DNA of 64,000 nt from Polynucleobacter sp. 71A-WALBACH (lineage in GTDB: Bacteria; Pseudomonadota; Gammaproteobacteria; Burkholderiales; Burkholderiaceae). The notes below the pieces were generated by a model, which ran no database searches, was not told the DNA's origin, and saw nothing but the letters and a program-made list of their open reading frames with translations. Positions 52,646 to 61,554 of this stretch are shown here, in pieces; position 1 is the stretch's first letter, and each line of letters starts with the position of its first letter. The DNA lies in assembly GCF_018882365.1 (NCBI RefSeq), contig NZ_JACVOP010000001.1:910449-974448 (forward strand), read 5' to 3'. Both the position numbers and the translations under genes were made by a program.

Positions 52646-53215
52646 ATGAATTTATTGAACAAATATAGTCAGTGGGCGTCAAAACTATTAATTGCGCTAT
52701 TTCTGACGATCGCATCGGCAACTTATGCAGGTCCTGGTCATGGGGAGGAAAAACCCACCACTGCACAAACTCAATCACTACCTCGCTTTTATGCTGAATC
52801 TGATCTCTATGAGGCGGTAGGAGTGATTAACGGCAAGGAAATCACGCTCTACCTAGATCGCTACTCCTCCAATGAATTGGTCAAAGGAGCCAAGGTTGAA
52901 ATTGAGCTTGAGGGCTCTAAAATTAGTTCAGAGCCTCATGGCGATGGAGAGTATCTCTTTCGCCTAAAAAATAAAATTAAAGATCAGCCTACTGCGATCA
53001 CCATCACGATTAATGATGATGTTACCGACATACTAGCAGCCACTATAGATCTAAGTTCCTTTGAGCGCTCCTCATTGATCACTTGGAAATCAGCAATAAA
53101 GATCTTGCTTTATTTCAGCCTCTTGATGGCAATTGCCTATTTGTCTTATCGCAAGAAAGAGGTGTTGATGACGAATACAAAAAAACTAATCAAACAAATT
53201 AAGGAGCGGGTATGA
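52646..53215 (+). CDS. Metal-operon membrane-anchored periplasmic protein
   Basis: A 189-residue protein. N-terminal signal (LLIALFLTIASATYA) is followed by GPGHGEE, then a beta-rich domain (residues about 40-145: LYEAVGVINGKEITLYLDRY; EIELEGSKISSEPHGDGEYL) and one C-terminal helix (LLYFSLLMAIAYLSY) with a basic tail. It resembles the FixH/CzcB-accessory type beta domain only loosely. ATG 52646 begins after the czcC stop; the longer in-frame start at 52544 lies inside czcC. It overlaps czcB by ATGA. Confidence 0.75.
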   Translation: MNLLNKYSQWASKLLIALFLTIASATYAGPGHGEEKPTTAQTQSLPRFYAESDLYEAVGVINGKEITLYLDRYSSNELVKGAKVEIELEGSKISSEPHGDGEYLFRLKNKIKDQPTAITITINDDVTDILAATIDLSSFERSSLITWKSAIKILLYFSLLMAIAYLSYRKKEVLMTNTKKLIKQIKERV

Positions 53216-54252
53216 ATCGCAAACAGAGAGATTTTGTATTTCGCCCCATTGTCCTCATTAGTTTATCTGTGGCGCTATTTGCTTTTAAGGTTTATGCTGG
53301 GCCGGGTCATGGCGAGTCGGAAGTATCCCAAGTTCAAGGTGACGCCCCTAAAAGACAGTCGGACGGCAGTCTTTTTATTCCCAAGCCTGCGCAACGCCAG
53401 TTACACGTGATGACAGCTCCTGGCCAGTTCGGCGAATATGCCAAAACCTATGATTTAGCTGGAAAAGTCATTATGGATCCTAACTTTGGCGGTAAGGTGC
53501 AAGCGATTGTTGCTGGCCGTATTACGCCGGGACCAGCTGGTTTTCCATTGCCCGGACAGAAGGTTAGTAAAGGCGATGTCTTGGCGTATGTAACGCCAGA
53601 GGCTGGCCCAGGAAAATCAAGATCACTTGCGGAAAGTCGACTAAAGCGTTTGCGAGATCTGAGCGATACGGTCCCTCGTAAGACTATTGAAGAGGCAGAA
53701 GCCGCTGTTGCTAATGAAGAATTAAGAGCCCCAGTCAGCGGAATTATTTCTACTACGGGTGTCGTATCTGGCCAAGTAGTGCAAGCAAGAGATCTAATCT
53801 TTGAGGTCGTTAATCCATCCAAGCTATTAATAGAAGCGCTTGCCTACGATTCAAGTCTGAGTAAGAACATTGCTGATGGCAAGGTGGATGTCAATGGCAA
53901 AGTGATTGAGCTCAAGTATCTTGGTGGTGGACAGACCCTCAGAGAGCAAGCCTTACCTCTAACTTTTTCTGCTAAATCGGACGATCTCCAATTTTTACCC
54001 ATAGGTCAGCCCATTCGAGTATTTGTAAATACCGATAGCAAGATCACTGGAGTAAAGGCGCCTTCAAAATCATTAGTCAAAAGCAGCTCGAACCAAACAA
54101 TTGTCTGGATTAAAAAGTCCCCAGAAATATTTGAGCCAAGAACAGTTGTATATGAGCCTTTAGATGGTCAGAGCATTGTTATTACTAGTGGTATTAAAGA
54201 TGGTGAACGAGTCATTACTGATGGGGCATCCCTCATCAATCAAATTCGTTAA
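53212..54252 (+). CDS. czcB: CzcB-like RND periplasmic adaptor subunit
   Basis: A 346-residue membrane-fusion protein. Exported N-terminus with GPGHGES after the signal; lipoyl halves VQAIVAGRITPGPAGFPLPG and EELRAPVSGIISTTGVVSGQ; beta-barrel domain after residue 200. The helical hairpin between lipoyl halves is very short (about 35 residues), unlike AcrA. Links CzcA to CzcC. Confidence 0.87.
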   Translation: MNRKQRDFVFRPIVLISLSVALFAFKVYAGPGHGESEVSQVQGDAPKRQSDGSLFIPKPAQRQLHVMTAPGQFGEYAKTYDLAGKVIMDPNFGGKVQAIVAGRITPGPAGFPLPGQKVSKGDVLAYVTPEAGPGKSRSLAESRLKRLRDLSDTVPRKTIEEAEAAVANEELRAPVSGIISTTGVVSGQVVQARDLIFEVVNPSKLLIEALAYDSSLSKNIADGKVDVNGKVIELKYLGGGQTLREQALPLTFSAKSDDLQFLPIGQPIRVFVNTDSKITGVKAPSKSLVKSSSNQTIVWIKKSPEIFEPRTVVYEPLDGQSIVITSGIKDGERVITDGASLINQIR

Positions 54253-54262
54253 GGATTAAGAC

Positions 54263-57200
54263 ATGTTTACTTGGTTATTAGATTTCAGCTTAAAAAATCG
54301 CATGATAGTGATTTTGCTCGGTGCTATATCTATGTTCTATGGTGCCTACACCTTAAGCAAGATGCCTGTGGATGTCTTTCCCGATCTGAATAAGCCTACT
54401 GTCACCATCATGACCGAGGCTGGCGGAATGGCTTCAGAAGAAGTTGAACAACTCATTACATTCCCACTCGAAACGGCTATGAATGGTTTACCGGGAGTAG
54501 AGGCTATTCGCTCAGTATCTAGCGCCGGCCTCTCTTTCATATACGTTACTTTTGACTGGACTGTAGACATCTATCGCGCCAGACAAATGGTTTCAGAAAG
54601 ACTGTCATCTATGGAGGGAGCAATTCCGGATGGCATTGTTTCGCGCATGGGGCCCATTAGTTCGATCATGGGTGAGATTATGCAAATTGCCATTCCGATT
54701 GATGAATCTAAGATTTCATCCATGCAGGTTCGCGAGTATGCTGATTGGGTTTTGCGACCCAGATTGATGGCTATCCCCGGGGTAGCGCAAGTCATTCCTA
54801 TAGGTGGGCAAGTCAGGCAGTTTCAAGTGCAACCCAATACTCGCCGTATGGCGGAGCTAGGCCTTAGCATATTGCAGATTGAAGATGCATTGCGGGGCTA
54901 CTCTGCAAATACGTCTGGTGGATTTCTTGAGTCCAATAATCGTGAGTATCTTATTCGTCATATAGGGCGAACCTCTAGCCTTGAAGATTTAAAGAACATT
55001 GCCGTATCGAACCGCAATGGACAAACAATACTTTTAAGACAAGTTGCAGATATTACTTTTGCACCAGCAGTTAAGCGAGGCGATGCCGGTTATGAAGGTG
55101 GGCCAGCAGTCATTCTAGGTGTACAAAAACAACCTTCAGCAGATACGGTAGCGCTAACAAAAAAGATTGAATCGGCTATTGCAGAATTAAAGCAGGGCTT
55201 GCCAACTGGCATGGAAGCTCCAAAAGTAACATTTAGGCAGGCGAGCTTTATTGATGCATCCATTAGCACTTTAGAGGGTAAGCTGATTGGCGCATCAATC
55301 TTTGTTGCTGTAGTGCTGTATTTCTTTTTAGGAACAATTCGCCCGGTCCTCATCTCATTAACAGCAATTCCAGTTTCAATTCTCTTAACTGCCCTAGTTT
55401 TTAAGTACTTTGGTTTATCAATTAATACGATGACCTTAGGAGGCTTAGCCATTGGAATCGGCGGCCTGGTTGATGATGCAGTAGTTGATGTGGAAAACGT
55501 AATTCGTCGCCTTAGAGTAAATCTAGATAAAGCATCTTTAGACCAATTAAGTCCACTAGCGATTGTGAGAGCCGCATCGCTTGAGGTAAGAACCGGAATT
55601 ATCTATGCTACAGCCATCATCGTTTTGGTATTCATCCCATTATTTGCATTACCAGGTATAGAGGGGCGACTATTTGTGCCTTTGGGTATTGCATTTATAG
55701 TCTCTACTCTTGCATCGCTTTTAGTTTCAGTCACTATCACGCCAGTACTCTGCTTTTACTTGCTGCCCTCAATGCAGTCCCTGAGGGATCACGATACAAA
55801 GATTGTCACTTGGCTTAAAAGCCATTATGAGGTTCAGTTATCAAGGTTATTGGCGGCGCCTAAAAAGCCTCTGATGTATGCTTTTGCATCCGTCATAGTC
55901 GCTGCTGCCAGTGTTCCCTTTATGGCGAGCGCATTTTTACCGCCCTTTAACGAAGGGACTTTACTGATCGGATTGCGTTTAAATCCTGGTGTCTCTCTCT
56001 CTGAATCGGCGGGCGTAGCTAGCCAAGCAGAAAAGTTAGTCAGGCAGGTTCCAGAAGTGACTTATGTTGGACGCAGGAGTGGCCGCGCAGAATTGGACGA
56101 GCATGCGGAAGGTGTACATGTGAGCGAGTTAGATGTTGGTTTAAAGCCTGCGGGAGATTTAGATCGCTCCATGGCTGAGATACAGGCAGATATCAGGTCA
56201 AGATTAGTTAACTTACCCGCTGCAATTGCGATCGGTCAGCCAATCTCACATCGAATAGATCACATGCTTTCAGGAGTGCGATCGCAAATTGCTATTAAGA
56301 TCTTTGGCGATGATTTGGACGTGCTGCGTAGCCAAGCCGACCTTCTAAGATCGAAATTGGCAGGCATTGAAGGCTTAGTTGATCTAGAAATAGAAAAGCA
56401 GGTTTTAGCACCACAAATTAAGGTCCGAATTGATTACGATAAGGCGGCGCAATATGGAGTTTCAACATCTCAGATTATGGCCACCTTGCAGGGCATGGTT
56501 GAAGGGGAGAGGCTCTCGCAAATTATTGAGGGTAATCGACGGTTTGCCTTAGTGATCAAGTTACCAGACTCAGCAAGAAATTTAGAAGGGCTTGCTGATA
56601 TCTTGATTGATACGCCAAATGGAAAAATTCCACTCTCCAAAATTGCTAGCATTGAGGATGGGGATGGCCCAAATCAAATTAGCAGAGACGGCGGTAAGCG
56701 AAGAATTGTCTTATCGGCTAATGCCTCCAAGCGTGCCCTGTCAGATATCGTGGCTGATATTAGAACTGTGATCTCTAATCAGACTCTTCCAGAGGGTTAC
56801 TTTATTACTTTAGATGGTCAATTTAAAGCGCAAGAAGAGGCATCTAAAGTAATTGGTTTGCTATCGATTGGATCATTTCTTTTGATGTTTGCGGTTTTAA
56901 ATAACCGCTATAAGTCCATGCGCCTATCTTTAATGATTATGTCTAACATTCCCTTAGCTATGGTCGGAGCAGTGATTGGTTTGTGGATTTCAGGCCAGCC
57001 ACTCTCGATTGCTGCATTAATAGGATTTATCACGCTAGCAGGAATATCTGTGCGTAACGGAATCTTAAAAATTAGCCATTACTTAAATTTGATGCAGTCA
57101 GAAGGTGAATCGTTTAGTCTGGCAATGATTATTCGCGGATCAATTGAGCGCTTAAGTCCTGTACTAATGACAGCTTTGGTCACAGCTTTTGCCTTGGCAC

Positions 57201-57385
57201 CATTGTTATTTGAAGCAGAGCGTCCTGGTACAGAGATATTGCATCCAGTAGCAGTTGTTATTTTCTCCGGGCTCATCAGCTCTACCTTATTGGATACCTT
57301 TTTAACGCCAGCCATGTTTTGGCTTTACGGGAAAAAAGCATCTGAAATAGCCTTGAGCAATATGAAAACTAACGAAGTATTTTAA
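54263..57385 (+). CDS. czcA: CzcA-family heavy-metal efflux RND permease
   Basis: A 1040-residue proton-driven pump with 12 transmembrane helices and two large periplasmic loops. N-terminal MPVDVFPDLNKPTVTIMTEA is typical of the HME-RND group. The TM4 proton/metal motif reads GGLVDDAVVDVENVIRR, with adjacent Asp residues and Glu, different from the DFGxxxDG form of classic CzcA. The metal could be Co/Zn/Cd or Ni; not decidable here. Eleven bases after czcB. Confidence 0.9.
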   Translation: MFTWLLDFSLKNRMIVILLGAISMFYGAYTLSKMPVDVFPDLNKPTVTIMTEAGGMASEEVEQLITFPLETAMNGLPGVEAIRSVSSAGLSFIYVTFDWTVDIYRARQMVSERLSSMEGAIPDGIVSRMGPISSIMGEIMQIAIPIDESKISSMQVREYADWVLRPRLMAIPGVAQVIPIGGQVRQFQVQPNTRRMAELGLSILQIEDALRGYSANTSGGFLESNNREYLIRHIGRTSSLEDLKNIAVSNRNGQTILLRQVADITFAPAVKRGDAGYEGGPAVILGVQKQPSADTVALTKKIESAIAELKQGLPTGMEAPKVTFRQASFIDASISTLEGKLIGASIFVAVVLYFFLGTIRPVLISLTAIPVSILLTALVFKYFGLSINTMTLGGLAIGIGGLVDDAVVDVENVIRRLRVNLDKASLDQLSPLAIVRAASLEVRTGIIYATAIIVLVFIPLFALPGIEGRLFVPLGIAFIVSTLASLLVSVTITPVLCFYLLPSMQSLRDHDTKIVTWLKSHYEVQLSRLLAAPKKPLMYAFASVIVAAASVPFMASAFLPPFNEGTLLIGLRLNPGVSLSESAGVASQAEKLVRQVPEVTYVGRRSGRAELDEHAEGVHVSELDVGLKPAGDLDRSMAEIQADIRSRLVNLPAAIAIGQPISHRIDHMLSGVRSQIAIKIFGDDLDVLRSQADLLRSKLAGIEGLVDLEIEKQVLAPQIKVRIDYDKAAQYGVSTSQIMATLQGMVEGERLSQIIEGNRRFALVIKLPDSARNLEGLADILIDTPNGKIPLSKIASIEDGDGPNQISRDGGKRRIVLSANASKRALSDIVADIRTVISNQTLPEGYFITLDGQFKAQEEASKVIGLLSIGSFLLMFAVLNNRYKSMRLSLMIMSNIPLAMVGAVIGLWISGQPLSIAALIGFITLAGISVRNGILKISHYLNLMQSEGESFSLAMIIRGSIERLSPVLMTALVTAFALAPLLFEAERPGTEILHPVAVVIFSGLISSTLLDTFLTPAMFWLYGKKASEIALSNMKTNEVF

Positions 57386-57400
57386 TTTAAAGGGGTTTAT

Positions 57401-57769
57401 ATGAAATCAATGATGGTGATTGCAACCTTGCTAATCAGTTTTATTGGTCCAGCCCATGCTGGAGCCGGCCATGATTTAAAGCCAATGCATGGCGGTGTCA
57501 TAGTAGAGGCTAAGGACATTGATGTTGAATTGGTTGCAAAGCCTGATAGCCTATCGCTGTATTTGACGGACCACGGTAAACCGATACCTATAGATGGTGG
57601 GACCGCAAAGCTGACAGTCTTAATTGGATCAGATAAAAAAGATTATGAGCTACTGCCTAATGGAGGCAAATTGGAAGTGAAAGGTAATTTCGCTATTCCC
57701 AAGGGAGCTAAGGCTATAGCAGTTATCAAGATAAAAGCGAAAGTGATTACAGCAGGATTTAATTTATAG
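57401..57769 (+). CDS. Small exported protein of the czc operon
   Basis: A 122-residue periplasmic protein with signal peptide ending GPAHA and mature start GAGHDLKPMHGGVIVEAKDI. It is beta-rich, with no membrane segment after the leader. It shares the Gly-x-Gly-His N-terminus with the proteins at 52646 and 53212, suggesting metal handling. AGGGG precedes ATG 57401. Confidence 0.7.
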   Translation: MKSMMVIATLLISFIGPAHAGAGHDLKPMHGGVIVEAKDIDVELVAKPDSLSLYLTDHGKPIPIDGGTAKLTVLIGSDKKDYELLPNGGKLEVKGNFAIPKGAKAIAVIKIKAKVITAGFNL

Positions 57770-57905
57770 CCTAAATCAGCTCAATCTAGTCTGTACTCTG
57801 GGTCGCCCTAAATGATCTGGATTAACCTCGCTGAATAGTAAAGACAGCGCCCATCTATAGTTGGTTTTGGGTCGTTATCGGTCCATTGCTAACGGCATCC
57901 TACTA

Positions 57906-57922
57906 TGTCGGTTAACCCGACA
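57906..57922. repeat. GTCGGTTAACCCGAC palindrome, copy near czc operon end
   Basis: TGTCGGTTAACCCGACA, arms TGTCGG/CCGACA. The following 100 bases resemble the flanks before R2/R3 (CATTCCCACT..., TATTGTTCCCAACGG) but no tRNA fragment follows. The gene-free stretch 57770-58131 otherwise holds a CTTTCGGC-type repeat (58086-58117) and a terminator. Confidence 0.6.
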
Positions 57923-58106
57923 ACCGTCGTGTTTCGAGACGCTCACGGCTAATCAGTGCTTAACATTCCCACTCACAACGACCCAATATTGTCTATTGTT
58001 CCCAACGGGCTTAAAAATGTCGAATTGGCTTTAGACAGGGTTCCTTGGGTGTTAACGATTGGTTATTGGTAAATCGGCAAAAGGCCGATGACTGCTTTCG
58101 GCTAAT

Positions 58107-58133
58107 AAGAGGCGGTAGTGTCACCTCTTTTTT
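58107..58133 (+). terminator. Terminator between czc operon and merR
   Basis: AAGAGG-(11)-CCTCTT plus T-run, ending at the stop codon of the minus-strand MerR gene. Confidence 0.6.
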
Positions 58134-58530
58134 ACTTCACGGGTAGCGATAATTTATTTAAGATCCCGCAATGTGCTGAGTCCTGATTCGCATGACATTG
58201 TTTTCTGAGCAGCTTTAATTGTCGCTCAAGTTGGCGTAGCTCATTAATTCGATTGCTTACACCTTCAATATGGGCATCAAGCAATTCATTTACTGCATCA
58301 CAGTTTTCATCGGGCAAATCTTTTAAGCGAAGTAATTGACGAATTTCACTTAAGGTCATGTCCAGCGAGCGGCAGTGGCGAATAAATGTAAGGCGTTGCA
58401 GGTGCTGATCCCCGTAGATTCGGAAGTTACCCTCAGATCGAGCCGGTTTTGCTAACAAACCCTCTTGTTCATAAAACCGAATAGTTTCCACTTGAGTGCT
58501 TGTGGCTGTTGCTAGTTCACCAATTCTCAT
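58132..58530 (-). CDS. cadR: Cd(II)/Pb(II)-responsive MerR-family regulator
   Basis: A 132-residue MerR protein. Winged HTH MRIGELATATSTQVETIRFY and EGNFRIYGDQHLQRL; dimer coiled coil about 80-115; metal-site cysteines in ENCDAVNEL and KQCHANQDSAHCG, the CadR/PbrR pattern. Divergent from the P-type ATPase gene whose promoter has the MerR-type long spacer. PbrR is an equally fair name. Confidence 0.85.
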   Translation of the reverse strand: MRIGELATATSTQVETIRFYEQEGLLAKPARSEGNFRIYGDQHLQRLTFIRHCRSLDMTLSEIRQLLRLKDLPDENCDAVNELLDAHIEGVSNRINELRQLERQLKLLRKQCHANQDSAHCGILNKLSLPVK

Positions 58531-58566
58531 TTGACCTCCAAGTTTTTACATTTTTATTCTAATCCC

Positions 58567-58597
58567 TTGACTCTATAGTTACTATAGGGTGTTAAAT
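58567..58597 (+). promoter_or_regulatory. MerR-type promoter of the P-type ATPase gene
   Basis: TTGACT (58567-58572), a 19-bp spacer and TTAAAT (58592-58597). The spacer contains CTATAG-TTA-CTATAG, a perfect dyad (58573-58587). This layout is the classic one where MerR proteins twist DNA to activate a too-long spacer. Confidence 0.85.
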
Positions 58598-58628
58598 GTT
58601 TTATGTCTTCATCATTTAGGTTTCCGCT

Positions 58629-60809
58629 ATGAGCGAATGCAATACCTCCTGTAGTTGTTCAACATCAACCCCTGTGACAAAGGCTTCTGAAATACCGAGC
58701 AAGAATAAGGCCATCTATCGCATTGAAAATATGGACTGCCCAACTGAAGAGGCGCTTATTCGCAAAAAGCTAGCGAGTGTAAGCGGCATTGAGTCGCTGG
58801 ACTTTAACTTAATGCAAAGGATGCTCACGGTTGGTCACAATCTCAACTCACTTGACGCTATCGAGTCCGCTTTGGGTTCAATTGGAATGCAGGCGGTGCT
58901 ACAAATTGGTGAGACTTCTACAAAGGACAGCTCACTTGAGCCTATGCCTAAAACCAATTGGTGGCCATTAGCTATTGCAGGTATCACTGCAACCTTGGCT
59001 GAAATCATGGAATTGCTGCAACTTGGTAATCAGTGGATTGTCATTGCTCTAGTAATCGCCTCAATTGCTTCAGGGGGCCTTACCACTTATAAAAAGGGCT
59101 GGATTGCATTAAAGAATGGCAATCTCAATATCAATGCCTTAATGTCAATTGCAGTCACAGGCGCGATGGCGATTGGAAGTTGGCCAGAAGCCGCCATGGT
59201 GATGTTCTTATTTACTCTAGCTGAAGTAATTGAAGCCAAGTCATTAGATCGTGCTCGTAATGCGATTCGTGGCTTATTAGACCTCACCCCTGAAACCGCA
59301 ACCGTTCAGCAAGCCGATGGCTCTTGGGTGCTAACGGATGTAAAGGCTATCGCTTTAGGTGCTTTAGTTCGAGTGCGTCCTGGAGAGCGAATAGCTTTAG
59401 ACGGCATATTAATAAGTGGTAACTCGGCAGTAAATCAAGCGCCAATCACGGGTGAGAGCCTACCCGTCGATAAGATAGTTGGCGATGAGGTATTTGCAGG
59501 AACGATCAATCAGACAGGATCGTTCGAATACAAAGTTACTGCAGAAGCGACTCATTCAACGCTAGCTCGAATTATTCATGCAGTTGAAGCAGCGCAAGGA
59601 AGTCGTGCGCCCACCCAGCGTTTTGTTGATCAATTCGCCAAGATCTATACGCCAGCTGTTTTTTTGCTTGCGGTGTTAGTCGCTGTTTTGCCTCCATTGT
59701 TAATGGCGCAGTCATGGCAAGAGTGGATCTATAAAGCATTAGTCATGTTAGTGATTGCCTGCCCTTGTGCTTTGGTGATCTCAACACCAGTAACGATTGT
59801 GAGTGGCTTAGCAGCCGCTGCAAGAAAAGGCATCTTAATTAAAGGAGGCGCTTTTTTAGAAGCAGGACGGAGCATGAAGGTCTTAGCAGTAGATAAGACA
59901 GGGACACTAACCTACGGGAAGCCTGCACAAACGGACTTTTTTGCATTAAGTAGCAATGACAAGCATATTCACGAAATTGCCATCAGTCTTGCGGCACGAT
60001 CTGATCATCCCGTATCTCTAGCAATTGCCCATGCTAATCAAGAGCAAAAGAATGATTTAAAGACTGTAGATAGCTTTGAGGCGATTCTGGGTCGCGGTGT
60101 CAAAGGCGTTATTGAGGGTAATTTGTATTACCTTGGCAATCATCGACTGATTGAAGAATTGGGTTTGTGCTCTGATGATATTGAGAATCGTTTATTACCA
60201 CTAGAGCAGCAGGGCAAAACGGCCGTATTGCTTACCAACCAAACAGAGGTTTTAGCTATTATTGCGGTGGCCGATACTGTTAGAGAAACAAGCAAGCAGG
60301 CTATTGATGAGCTTCACCAATTAGGCGTGACTACCATCATGCTCACTGGTGACAATGAGCACACCGCTAAGGCAATAGGTAAACAGGTGGGTGTCGATGA
60401 GATTATGGGTAATTTATTGCCTGAAGATAAGCTCAAAATAATTGACAGTCGCCTAAAAAAGGATCCCAATGTAAAGGTAGGCATGGTTGGAGATGGCATT
60501 AATGATGCCCCCGCTTTAGCAAGAGCAAGTATTGGATTTGCGATGGGGGCGGCTGGAACCGATACTGCGATAGAGACTGCTGATGTTGCGCTAATGGATG
60601 ATGATTTACGCAAGATTGCTACCTTTATTCGGCTATCCAAATCAACCGCTCTAATTCTGACTCAAAACATTGTTCTTGCTCTAGGCATTAAGGCTATCTT
60701 CCTTGTGCTTACCTTTACAGGGCAAGCCACGATGTGGATGGCGGTATTTGCGGATATGGGTGCGAGCTTGCTAGTAGTGGCAAATGGATTGCGGTTATTA
60801 AGAAGCTAG
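58629..60809 (+). CDS. cadA: Heavy-metal-translocating P-type ATPase (CadA/ZntA family)
   Basis: A 726-residue P1B-ATPase. It begins with a Cys-rich SECNTSCSCSTS, then an HMA domain with ENMDCPTEEALIRKK (about 35-100). TGES actuator motif, CPC in IACPCALVISTPV (metal site), phosphorylation site DKTGTLT, and hinge GDGINDAPALARA are intact. MDCPTEE and CPC with these contexts fit the Zn/Cd/Pb exporting group. ATG 58629 is 32 bases after the -10. Confidence 0.93.
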   Translation: MSECNTSCSCSTSTPVTKASEIPSKNKAIYRIENMDCPTEEALIRKKLASVSGIESLDFNLMQRMLTVGHNLNSLDAIESALGSIGMQAVLQIGETSTKDSSLEPMPKTNWWPLAIAGITATLAEIMELLQLGNQWIVIALVIASIASGGLTTYKKGWIALKNGNLNINALMSIAVTGAMAIGSWPEAAMVMFLFTLAEVIEAKSLDRARNAIRGLLDLTPETATVQQADGSWVLTDVKAIALGALVRVRPGERIALDGILISGNSAVNQAPITGESLPVDKIVGDEVFAGTINQTGSFEYKVTAEATHSTLARIIHAVEAAQGSRAPTQRFVDQFAKIYTPAVFLLAVLVAVLPPLLMAQSWQEWIYKALVMLVIACPCALVISTPVTIVSGLAAAARKGILIKGGAFLEAGRSMKVLAVDKTGTLTYGKPAQTDFFALSSNDKHIHEIAISLAARSDHPVSLAIAHANQEQKNDLKTVDSFEAILGRGVKGVIEGNLYYLGNHRLIEELGLCSDDIENRLLPLEQQGKTAVLLTNQTEVLAIIAVADTVRETSKQAIDELHQLGVTTIMLTGDNEHTAKAIGKQVGVDEIMGNLLPEDKLKIIDSRLKKDPNVKVGMVGDGINDAPALARASIGFAMGAAGTDTAIETADVALMDDDLRKIATFIRLSKSTALILTQNIVLALGIKAIFLVLTFTGQATMWMAVFADMGASLLVVANGLRLLRS

Positions 60810-60850
60810 GTGTTAGTTCATATCAAGCAGTTAACTCAAGGAGTACTAAA

Positions 60851-61372
60851 ATGAAAAAGCTAGGATGGGTTGCGATTTTAAGTTTAGGTGTTTTACTAAG
60901 TGCGCCCGTTTTGGCGCAAACAGCAGGGGCGGGCACTAAAGCCTCACAGACACAACAAAAAAATGTTGATGTAGCGGAGTTTGATAAGCAAGCCGCTCAA
61001 ATTCAAGAGAACTTTAAAAAGATGCAACAGCAGATGGATCAGATCCGTGCAACTCAAGATCCGCAAGAAAGGCAAAAGCTGATGCAGGCTCACTGGAGCA
61101 CAATGCAGGGCAACATGAATATGATGCAAGGCATGTGGGGTTCGGGAATGATGGGTTGTTGTGGTGGTAACGGCGGCATGATGGGTGGACACATGATGGG
61201 TTGGAATGGTATGGGCCCCTATTACTCTAAATTAACACCTGAGCAGTTAAAGCAACGCCAATACATGATGGATCAATACATGGGTATGCAGCAGAACATG
61301 ATGAACCAAATGATGCAGCAGAACTATATATGTGGATGGATCGGTCAAGGTAGTAACACACTAGGGGGATGA
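60851..61372 (+). CDS. Methionine/Gly-rich exported protein of the metal island
   Basis: A 173-residue protein with signal peptide (WVAILSLGVLLSAPVLAQ), a helical Gln-rich middle (residues 35-85) and a Met/Gly/His/Cys-rich stretch (MWGSGMMGCCGGNGGMMGGH). Such stretches bind soft metals such as Cu+. ATG 60851 follows AAGGAG; an in-frame start inside cadA is unlikely. 41 bases after cadA, so possibly co-transcribed. Confidence 0.75.
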   Translation: MKKLGWVAILSLGVLLSAPVLAQTAGAGTKASQTQQKNVDVAEFDKQAAQIQENFKKMQQQMDQIRATQDPQERQKLMQAHWSTMQGNMNMMQGMWGSGMMGCCGGNGGMMGGHMMGWNGMGPYYSKLTPEQLKQRQYMMDQYMGMQQNMMNQMMQQNYICGWIGQGSNTLGG

Positions 61373-61554
61373 GTTACTGGACTTGTCCTCCAAGGTCTCC
61401 CTTGGGTCGATAAGATCCAAATTGATTGAATTCACTCAGATGACTCAAATCGGCCAGAAGTAGTCGCAGTAATTTTAGTGACTGAGCTTATTTGATTGCA
61501 ATTTCAGAATTAAAGAAGATAGAAATTTAAATTGTGTCTTAAACCTTATCAGTC

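Noticed and set aside
32154..58000. Integron attC array
   Set aside because: The repeats contain GTTAAC but not the paired RYYYAAC/GTTRRRY boxes at proper spacing, and no integron integrase is present; tRNA 3' ends explain the borders better.
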